Source: Rhodospirillales bacterium (GTDB lineage Bacteria > Pseudomonadota > Alphaproteobacteria > Rhodospirillales > JADHTD01). From it: 5,861 bases of DNA. Within the stretch, counting starts at the first letter, position 1, and every line of letters begins with the position of its first letter. Location of the stretch: assembly GCA_016776525.1 (NCBI GenBank), contig JADHTD010000190.1, positions 1 through 5,861 on the forward strand. The letters are read 5' to 3'. Shown here piece after piece: positions 1 to 5,861 of the stretch. The notes beneath the pieces are model-generated. The model made no database searches, had not been told where the DNA came from, and saw nothing but the letters and a program-made list of their open reading frames with translations. The position numbers were made by a program, and so were the translations under genes.

Positions 1-79
1 ACCGTTGAAAAAAGAGGCCCATTCCGACCCGACCCGATTCGGGGACTGGGAGAAAAAAGGCCGCTGTATCGATTTTTAA
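1..79 (+). CDS. C-terminal end of a DUF1674 / succinate dehydrogenase assembly factor 4 (SDHAF4)-like protein, 5' end outside window
   Basis: The frame starting at base 2 gives 25 codons and stops at TAA 77-79; base 1 is the last base of a split codon. The translation ends DPTRFGDWEKKGRCIDF. This is the hallmark C-terminus of the DUF1674 family, whose usual form is (G)PEPTRYGDWE(R/K)KGRCIDF or a close variant such as GDWExKGxxSDF, including mitochondrial SDHAF4. In that family the small soluble protein binds the flavinylated SdhA subunit of succinate dehydrogenase and helps complex II assembly. The residues just before the motif read KKEAHS, so the glycine-rich GGPxG stretch common in the family is not present in its usual form. 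Only the tail is visible, so length, start and regulation cannot be judged. The family call is strong despite its shortness because the motif is contiguous and sits directly at a stop codon. The function is inferred from the family. Confidence 0.85.
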   Translation, partial: PLKKEAHSDPTRFGDWEKKGRCIDF

Positions 80-108
80 GGGAGTCCGGGAATATCCGGC
101 TGGCTAAA

Positions 109-138
109 GGCGAAAAATCGTCCGAATGTTCTTTTTTT
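109..138 (+). terminator. Weak candidate intrinsic terminator after the DUF1674 gene
   Basis: A short stem GGCGA (109-113) can pair with TCGTC (118-122, one G-U pair) around an AAAA loop. A run of seven T follows at 132-138, but nine bases separate stem and T-run, which is longer than usual. A second small stem, CCGG with CCGG (86-89 / 96-99), lies just upstream without a T-run. Termination somewhere here is plausible because the next gene has its own promoter, but the structure itself is weak. Confidence 0.25.
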
Positions 139-204
139 GTTCCTTTACCTTTGTTTTTCTGGTACCCTTGATCTGATAGCCAGGCGCCAAAATGGGGAGA
201 GTCC

Positions 205-232
205 TTGAACATTTCAGGGAATGGCCTACAAT
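205..232 (+). promoter_or_regulatory. Candidate sigma70-type promoter for the nuclease-like gene
   Basis: TTGAAC (205-210) and TACAAT (227-232) are separated by 16 bp, close to the TTGACA / TATAAT consensus (four and five of six bases). They lie in an AT-rich stretch. The predicted start near base 239 would give a leader of about 34 nt before the ATG at 273. It is the best-matching promoter I found in the 193-bp gap between the DUF1674 stop and the nuclease start. No operator is evident. Confidence 0.5.
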
Positions 233-255
233 AAATAGTGTTATGTAAATTATTA

Positions 256-268
256 CTCTTTATAAGAG
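256..268 (+). promoter_or_regulatory. Small hairpin that includes the ribosome binding site of the nuclease-like gene
   Basis: CTCTT (256-260) is the exact reverse complement of AAGAG (264-268), separated by TAT. AAGAG is the only Shine-Dalgarno-like sequence before the ATG at 273 and sits unusually close, four bases away. Pairing would hide the ribosome binding site. The stem is only five base pairs, so any effect is speculative. Confidence 0.3.
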
Positions 269-272
269 CTTA

Positions 273-746
273 ATGCGGACCAAATTTGCACTCTATCTTG
301 CCGCGGCCCTGTGCGGGCTTCTCATCATAGACCCCGTTTTCCCCCCTTATTTCCAGGGCGGGGCCCGGGAAACCTTGTCCGGTCCCATACCGGCAACCGT
401 TCTCAAGGTCATTGACGGGGATACGGTAATCGTCCGGGCCCGCATCTGGCTGGGCCAGGCGGTGGAAACGAAAGTCCGTCTTACCGGCATTAACGCGCCG
501 GAATTGAACGGGCGCTGTGAAAAGGAACGCCATCTGGCGCAAAGGGCGCGCCAAGTTCTTACCGAGGCCATTGACGGCAAACCGGTTAGCCTCAGCAATA
601 TTGTCTACGGGAAATATGCGGGCCGGGTACTGGCCAGCCTGGCCGTTTCCGGCGGCGGCGATGCCTCCCTTACCCTGATCAAAGCCGGACTGGCCCGGCC
701 CTATTCCGGCGGCAAGCGCCGGTCCTGGTGCGGAGAGGGCGACTAG
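273..746 (+). CDS. Exported or membrane-anchored staphylococcal-nuclease-like (thermonuclease / SNase, TNase-like) protein
   Basis: The product has 157 residues. Residues 3-19 form one hydrophobic segment after an MRTK start, suggesting a signal peptide or N-terminal anchor, so the domain would act in the periplasm. There is no proper lipobox around C14. The SNase fold begins near residue 40: VIDGDT (46-51) supplies the calcium-site Asp (D50). VRLTGINAPEL (68-78) carries the equivalents of catalytic Arg35 (R69) and Glu43 (E77). YGKYAGRVLASL (112-123) carries the Arg87 equivalent (R118). Asn74 replaces the second metal ligand Asp40. C82 (GRCEKE) and C153 (SWC) could form a disulfide in the periplasm. 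Known SNase enzymes cut DNA and RNA with Ca2+, but many bacterial homologues are untested. The first in-frame ATG of the hydrophobic leader is taken as start. The gene stands alone downstream of its own promoter candidate and converges on acs. The family call is firm; activity is inferred. Confidence 0.88.
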   Translation: MRTKFALYLAAALCGLLIIDPVFPPYFQGGARETLSGPIPATVLKVIDGDTVIVRARIWLGQAVETKVRLTGINAPELNGRCEKERHLAQRARQVLTEAIDGKPVSLSNIVYGKYAGRVLASLAVSGGGDASLTLIKAGLARPYSGGKRRSWCGEGD

Positions 747-769
747 AAGGTTCAAACCAGGGTGGAATC

Positions 770-802
770 AAAAAAAACGGCGGGGTAAAAACCCCGCCGT
801 TT
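770..802 (-). terminator. Strong intrinsic terminator of acs, possibly also acting weakly on the nuclease gene
   Basis: A perfect 10-bp GC-rich stem (777-786 with 791-800, extendable by two A-T pairs) closes a four-base loop. Read on the minus strand it is followed by seven T, and it starts 26 bp after the acs stop codon. On the plus strand it lies 30 bp after the nuclease stop, but the tail is only TTGATT, so termination in that direction should be weaker. Confidence 0.9.
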
Positions 803-826
803 GATTGAAGAGATCCGTTAAACCGG

Positions 827-2767
<1,941 letters not shown>

Positions 2768-2777
2768 CGTTATTATA

Positions 2778-2785
2778 CTCCACCT
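2778..2785 (-). promoter_or_regulatory. Shine-Dalgarno sequence of acs
   Basis: AGGTGGAG on the minus strand lies ten bases before the ATG at 2767 and fixes that start. The TATAAT that lies between it and the ATG (2777-2772) is too close to the start codon to serve as the -10 box of this gene. Confidence 0.75.
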
Positions 2786-2809
2786 GGCCGTTATTCGGAC
2801 ATGGACATG

Positions 2810-2833
2810 AAAAACCCCGTCCCTTTGTGCGGG
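2810..2833 (-). terminator. Weak hairpin with T-run between the Rieske gene and acs
   Basis: On the minus strand CCCG (2833-2830) pairs with CGGG (2819-2816) across a ten-base loop, followed by G and five T (2814-2810). It could be a poor terminator for the Rieske transcript. If the acs promoter proposed at 2863-2890 is right, it lies within the acs leader instead. The stem is only four base pairs, so confidence is low. Confidence 0.25.
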
Positions 2834-2862
2834 CGCAAGGTCATTGGGAAAAAGTCGGGAGA

Positions 2863-2890
2863 ATTATCTCAGAAAACAGGTCCGAAACAA
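2863..2890 (-). promoter_or_regulatory. Candidate promoter for acs
   Basis: On the minus strand TTGTTT (2890-2885) and GATAAT (2868-2863) are separated by 16 bp. The -10 box matches the consensus at five of six bases, while the -35 box is poor (three of six), as expected for an activator-dependent promoter. The predicted start is near 2856, giving a leader of about 89 nt. A CRP/FNR-like palindrome overlaps the -35 region. Confidence 0.4.
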
Positions 2891-2903
2891 TGACTCACGT
2901 CAA
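2890..2903. promoter_or_regulatory. CRP/FNR-family-like palindromic site upstream of acs
   Basis: On the minus strand the site reads TTGAC-GTGA-GTCAT, a near-perfect match to the TTGAN6TCAA pattern bound by FNR/FixK/Dnr-type regulators, with one terminal base off. The inner TGAC and GTCA arms are exactly symmetrical. Its centre is about 40 bp upstream of the predicted acs start, which is where class II activators sit. The regulator is not in the window, and a chance match is possible. Confidence 0.4.
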
Positions 2904-2944
2904 TTTATTTACACTAAAATCGAGATAAATAGGTTTTTGGGGGT

Positions 2945-3280
2945 TTAATCGATAAGATAGACGTTTTCGTCCCTAATCTCGAAAGAAAGAGGCGTCAGGC
3001 TCTCCTCGGTGCAGGGGCCGAAGATGCAATAACCGTCGTCAAAGCGAAAGAGGGCGCCATGGGTCGAACACTGCAGGTGCTTTTTATCCATGCTGAGGAA
3101 CTTGCCCGGGATGAAATCGAGCGGCGCCCCGGTATGCGGGCAGCTATTGAGATAGACATAAACCGTCCCGTCCCATTTGGCCGCCATGACGTTGCGCTGT
3201 TTGCCGTCGACCACGGCAATGACGTTGATGGCGTTGTTGTCTTCGATTTCGGTGACGCTACAGATTTTCTGGTCGCTCAT
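2945..3280 (-). CDS. Small Rieske [2Fe-2S] protein
   Basis: The product is a 111-residue cytoplasmic protein with no signal peptide or membrane segment. It consists of a single Rieske domain. The cluster ligands are visible as C47-P-H49 (SCPHTGAPLD) and C71-S-T-H74 (QCSTHGALF), a Cys/His pair arrangement that binds one [2Fe-2S] centre. The two half-motifs are separated by 21 residues containing FLSMDKKH. The C-terminal part has GPC (88-90) in the GxCxxxxL position typical of stand-alone Rieske ferredoxin-like proteins. Such proteins shuttle electrons to oxygenases or act in unknown redox steps, and no partner oxygenase or reductase is in the window. The start is unambiguous: an in-frame TGA lies 18 bases upstream (3301-3299) with no other start codon between. 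The ribosome site is weak: AGGT abuts the ATG, and GGGA lies nine bases away. The gene is co-directional with YCII and acs, with gaps of 202 and 177 bp. The physiological role is unknown. Confidence 0.9.
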   Translation of the reverse strand: MSDQKICSVTEIEDNNAINVIAVVDGKQRNVMAAKWDGTVYVYLNSCPHTGAPLDFIPGKFLSMDKKHLQCSTHGALFRFDDGYCIFGPCTEESLTPLSFEIRDENVYLID

Positions 3281-3482
3281 ACCTGGGTATCCCGTGCCTC
3301 AAATTGCTTCTCTTTTAAGCCTTTATAAAAAACGCGAGTGACGGCAGTAGACCAAGCACAGTCCTTGGGCAAGATTTTTTTGCTGGTTTTGTTCCGGCGC
3401 ACGCGGGTCAAGACGGGCGCCACGAAAGGGTTTACGGACGCCCGCCAGGACAGACCTGTCGATGGAAAGGTTGGCAACGGGC
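3281..3482. other. 202-bp intergenic gap between the YCII and Rieske genes
   Basis: No recognisable gene is seen. It holds an inverted repeat CCAAG-N7-CTTGG (3352-3368) and, toward the Rieske gene, a T/A-rich patch (3321-3332). The patch may contain promoter elements, but I find no pair of -35 and -10 boxes with normal spacing. One minus-strand frame stays open from within the YCII gene and ends in an ATGA overlap with the Rieske start; it has no recognisable domain or good start site. Confidence 0.4.
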
Positions 3483-3770
3483 TTATTCGACAGCCGGAGC
3501 CACCTGCTTGAAGGACTTGATGGTGGTGCTCTCGAACAGGTCGGCCTTTTTATAGGGGTCTTCGTTGACGAACGCTTCCACTGCTGCTTTGTCGGGGAAG
3601 TCGACGATGAGCACGCTGCCATCCATGATCTCGCCGTCGTCGGACAGGGTCGGCCCGGCATAGACCAGGTTACCCCAGTATTTCTTCAGGAACTCGATAT
3701 GGTCCGGGCGGGTCTCCTGGCGCACATTCCAGTGGTCCGCCTTATCGGGACTGTAAATAAAGAAAAGCAT
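3483..3770 (-). CDS. YCII / YciI-family protein
   Basis: The product has 95 residues, the normal length for the YCII-related (dimeric ferredoxin-like fold) family. Visible family features are RPDHIEFLKKY (21-31) with the conserved histidine H24, the turn AGPTLSDDG (38-46), GSVLIVDF (51-58) for a central strand, and the DPYKKADLF segment (71-79) before a final strand ending IKSFK. These small cytoplasmic proteins use a conserved His/Asp pair proposed to be catalytic, but the substrate of most members is unknown. The start is well supported: AAGGAGGA (3785-3778) lies eight bases from the ATG measured from the GGAGG core. The gene sits 71 bp after the DUF255 stop, with a hairpin in that gap, and 202 bp before the Rieske gene. 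It may be read through from the DUF255 gene because I find no clear promoter of its own. Family is firm, function unknown. Confidence 0.9.
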   Translation of the reverse strand: MLFFIYSPDKADHWNVRQETRPDHIEFLKKYWGNLVYAGPTLSDDGEIMDGSVLIVDFPDKAAVEAFVNEDPYKKADLFESTTIKSFKQVAPAVE

Positions 3771-3777
3771 TCTCGGA

Positions 3778-3785
3778 TCCTCCTT
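3778..3785 (-). promoter_or_regulatory. Near-perfect Shine-Dalgarno sequence of the YCII gene
   Basis: AAGGAGGA on the minus strand is almost the full anti-16S complement and lies at good spacing before the ATG at 3770. It is the strongest ribosome binding site in the window and suggests efficient translation of this small protein. Confidence 0.85.
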
Positions 3786-3803
3786 ATAAATAGGCCATTC
3801 ATG

Positions 3804-3819
3804 GGCCCGGTTCCGGGCC
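3804..3819 (-). repeat. Perfect GC hairpin between the DUF255 and YCII genes, flanked by a 7-bp direct repeat
   Basis: GGCCCGG (3804-3810) and CCGGGCC (3813-3819) are exact reverse complements around two bases; six pairs with a GTTC loop is the likely structure. It lies 22 bp after the DUF255 stop. No T-run follows on the minus strand, so it is not a standard intrinsic terminator. It could slow 3' decay or cause partial termination. The same seven bases, ATTCATG, flank it at 3797-3803 and 3826-3832. Confidence 0.55.
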
Positions 3820-3841
3820 AGGTTAATTCATGCCATAAGAC

Positions 3842-5861
3842 TTAACTGTCCCGGCGCATGCTCACAAGGGTATCCTGCAAATCCGCCGTTTCCGTAACCG
3901 GCAGGGAGCACACCGCCCCCTTGCAGACATAGGCCGTCGGCAGCCCGTCCACCTGTTCCTTGAACTGGGCCGGATGGGTCTCCGGCAACACCGTCCCCGG
4001 CGCCACCACTTGCAGGATGCGGGCGGGCAGGCTGGTTGCGGCAACCGTCCGCAACAGGGCGTCGGTGCCGGCATCACCCCGTTGGCCGATGATGACGATC
4101 TGCAAAGCCGCCAGACGGGTGGCGGCGGCATTCAACAGCCCGGAAACGCCCAATACCGGCTCTGCCGCCATGCCGCCGAAGGCATTGAGGGTGCGGTCGG
4201 CATAGGCGGCCAGGTCCGCATCCCCGGTCAAATAATACAACCGGGCCATGGCCTCGACGATCATGGCGTTGCCGGACGCATTGGGTTCATCGAAGACCGG
4301 TTTGGAACGGACGACGACCGGCCCGGCATTGCTGGCCGAAGCGTAGAATCCGCCTGTTTCTTTGTCCCAATGGAAATCAAGGGCTTGGCGCACCCAGCGG
4401 CGGGCGGCGGCGAGATAGTCCTTGCGGCCGGTGGCTTCCATCAAGGTGAGGGCGGCCCCGGCCATCCAGGCCAGTCCTTCGACGGTGGCCGGGCCGCTTT
4501 GGACTCCCACCGCCCAGGCATGGCTGAGCTTGCCGTCCGGGGATTGCAGGTTGCCGGTGATAAAGTTAAAAGCCGCCGCCGCCGCCCCGATCCAGGCCGC
4601 TTCCCCGAAAGCCAGACCGGCTTCGGTCAGCGCCGTGATAACCATGCCGTTCCAGTCCGACAGGACTTTGTTGTCGCGCCGAGGCCGGGGCCGCTTGGCA
4701 CGGTGTTTTTTGAGCTTGCCGAGGAGGGCGTTTAAGGCGGCCGGGGCTGTGTCCCCCAAGGAGGGAGTCCCGTCGCGGGTATAAAGATTTCCCGGCTCCC
4801 CTTCGCCGCCGTCTTCCAGGGGGGCGAGGGCAAAGATTTTGAAGAAAGCGTCCGTTTGCGGCCCCAAAAGGCTGGCGATGTCTTGCCGGGTCCAGGTATA
4901 GAAAGCCCCTTCTTCCTCTTCCCCGCCGCCGTGCGTCCGGCTGTCGGCATCAAGGGCGCTGGCAAAGGCCCCTCCTTGCATCCGCATTTCATCCAGCAGA
5001 AAGGCAACGGTGCCGCGCACGGCGTTTTCCAGGGCGGCGGTCGGGGCCTCCCGCCAGACCTCGGCAGCCAGGCGCAGGAGGGAGGCATTGACGTCGAGCA
5101 TCTTTTCGAAATGCGGCACCTGCCACGCCGGATCGACCGTATAGCGGTAAAAACCGCCGCCGACATGGTCATAGAGGCCGCCCGTGACCATGCTGTCCAG
5201 GGCGGTTTTGACGATGGCGCCCCGGGGCGTGCCGCCGCCCCGTAAATGCTCCCGCCAGAGGACTTCCAGGGCCACTGTATAGGGAAATTTGTTGGTCTCG
5301 CCGAAGCCTCCCTGGAAAGGATCGGCCATGGCGGCGAAGGTTTGGGCGGCGATGGAGACTTTGGCCAGGGAAAGGGTGCCGGGCCGGGCCCGCGACAGGC
5401 GGGCAACTCCCCGGATCACGGCCTGGGCGTCTTTTTCCAGGGCATCCCGGTCCTTGCGGTAAGCTTCATCGACCAGTTTGAGGATGTCCCGGAACGGCGC
5501 CATACCGCCGATGGGCTCCTTGGGAAAGTAGGTGCCGCCCCAGAACGGTCTGCCGTCGGGCATCAGGAACAGGGTCAGCGGCCAGCCGGTCGGCAGGTTG
5601 AGGACCAGGGCCGCCGACTGGAACTGGCTGTCCAGGTCGGGGCGTTGCTCCCGGTCGATGAGAACCGGTGTGAAGAGGCGGTTGATGAGGGCCGCCGTTT
5701 CCGGGTCTTCATAACTTTCCCGCTGCATGACATGGCACCAGTGGCAGGCCAGATAGCCAATCGACAGCAGGATCGGCTTGCCGCTTTTTGCCGCCTCGGC
5801 CAGGGTCTCCGCCGACCAGGATCGCCAATGGACCGGATCGGTGGCATGCAGTTGAAGGTAG
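3842..5861 (-). CDS. DUF255 / YyaL-like protein (thioredoxin-like domain plus glycosidase-like barrel), 5' end outside window
   Basis: The frame is open to the right edge; 672 residues are visible (numbered from codon 5860-5858), with probably only 10-25 missing. The ATG at 5728 is internal, because the 44 preceding codons include the family's opening (HATDPVHWRSW) and the redox motif ACHWCHVM with C39 and C42. The thioredoxin-like part (about 1-130, Thioredox_DsbH / DUF255) continues with DREQRPDLD (69-77) and GGTYFP (108-113). The remainder resembles an (alpha/alpha)6 barrel related to six-hairpin glycosidases and AGE epimerases: GGGFYRYTVDP (234-244), PHFEKMLDVN (249-258), LDADS (303-307), KVLSDWNG (398-405) and SGNAM (529-533). 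It ends with YVCKGAVCSLPV (644-655), which has two further cysteines. No biochemical role is established for this widespread family, which includes B. subtilis YyaL and human SPATA20. Unusual spellings are LDVN for the common LYDN and TNKFP for APKFP. A signal peptide cannot be judged because the start is missing. Confidence 0.92.
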   Translation of the reverse strand, partial: YLQLHATDPVHWRSWSAETLAEAAKSGKPILLSIGYLACHWCHVMQRESYEDPETAALINRLFTPVLIDREQRPDLDSQFQSAALVLNLPTGWPLTLFLMPDGRPFWGGTYFPKEPIGGMAPFRDILKLVDEAYRKDRDALEKDAQAVIRGVARLSRARPGTLSLAKVSIAAQTFAAMADPFQGGFGETNKFPYTVALEVLWREHLRGGGTPRGAIVKTALDSMVTGGLYDHVGGGFYRYTVDPAWQVPHFEKMLDVNASLLRLAAEVWREAPTAALENAVRGTVAFLLDEMRMQGGAFASALDADSRTHGGGEEEEGAFYTWTRQDIASLLGPQTDAFFKIFALAPLEDGGEGEPGNLYTRDGTPSLGDTAPAALNALLGKLKKHRAKRPRPRRDNKVLSDWNGMVITALTEAGLAFGEAAWIGAAAAAFNFITGNLQSPDGKLSHAWAVGVQSGPATVEGLAWMAGAALTLMEATGRKDYLAAARRWVRQALDFHWDKETGGFYASASNAGPVVVRSKPVFDEPNASGNAMIVEAMARLYYLTGDADLAAYADRTLNAFGGMAAEPVLGVSGLLNAAATRLAALQIVIIGQRGDAGTDALLRTVAATSLPARILQVVAPGTVLPETHPAQFKEQVDGLPTAYVCKGAVCSLPVTETADLQDTLVSMRRDS

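Noticed and set aside
1..171. Frame 1 also open at the left edge, ending in TGA 169-171
   Set aside because: The translation shows no motif and runs through a poly-T region, while the overlapping frame 2 ends in the exact DUF1674 terminus.
100..183. CTGGCTA / TAGCCAG inverted repeat in the left intergenic gap
   Set aside because: Seven bases over a 70-bp loop is expected by chance in a region of this size and gives no evident structure.
2772..2777. Perfect TATAAT on the minus strand just before acs
   Set aside because: It lies between the ribosome site and the start codon, so a transcript from it would lack a ribosome site; it is most likely an AT-rich SD spacer.
3352..3387. CCAAG-N7-CTTGG followed by seven T on the plus strand, terminator-like
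   Set aside because: No plus-strand gene lies upstream, the stem has only five pairs, and the T-run is separated from it by several bases.
3974..4735. Plus-strand open frame of 253 codons opposite the DUF255 gene
   Set aside because: Antisense shadow of a conserved coding region; the translation shows no family motif and there is no ribosome site or promoter.

Overview
The window looks like a piece of an alphaproteobacterial chromosome. This is inferred from the protein families present (a DUF1674/SDHAF4-type C-terminus, an alphaproteobacterial-looking acetyl-CoA synthetase, a small Rieske protein and a YCII protein), from GC-rich codon use, and from AT-rich intergenic gaps. No species can be named from the sequence alone. 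I see no mobile element, CRISPR array, RNA gene or phage module, and most of the content is housekeeping or metabolic.

Layout, left to right. Bases 1-79 (+) hold the last 25 codons of a DUF1674 / succinate dehydrogenase assembly factor 4-like gene whose body lies outside the window. A 193-bp AT-rich gap follows, with a weak terminator candidate and a good sigma70-type promoter. This leads into a small exported or membrane-anchored staphylococcal-nuclease-fold (thermonuclease-like) protein at 273-746 (+). A strong hairpin with a U-tract separates it from the convergent acetyl-CoA synthetase gene acs (2767-827, -). Upstream of acs, still on the minus strand, are a small Rieske [2Fe-2S] protein (3280-2945), a YCII-family protein (3770-3483), and a long DUF255 / YyaL-like protein with an N-terminal thioredoxin-like domain. 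The DUF255 frame runs off the right edge (3842-5861, 5' end missing).

The four minus-strand genes are co-directional, but the gaps of 71, 202 and 177 bp argue for several transcription units rather than one tight operon. acs appears to have its own regulated promoter: a CRP/FNR-like palindrome lies about 40 bp upstream of a plausible start site. acs ends in a textbook intrinsic terminator. Functionally, Acs activates acetate to acetyl-CoA for the TCA cycle, and the DUF1674 protein at the left edge would assist flavinylated succinate dehydrogenase, so both touch aerobic carbon metabolism. The roles of the Rieske, YCII and DUF255 proteins are not known precisely, and no shared pathway is shown by the sequence.

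The most useful points for a reader are the truncated DUF1674 tail, which is easy to miss; the extension of the DUF255 gene past its first visible internal ATG to include a CxxC motif; and the candidate activator site at acs. I found no convincing undescribed system.
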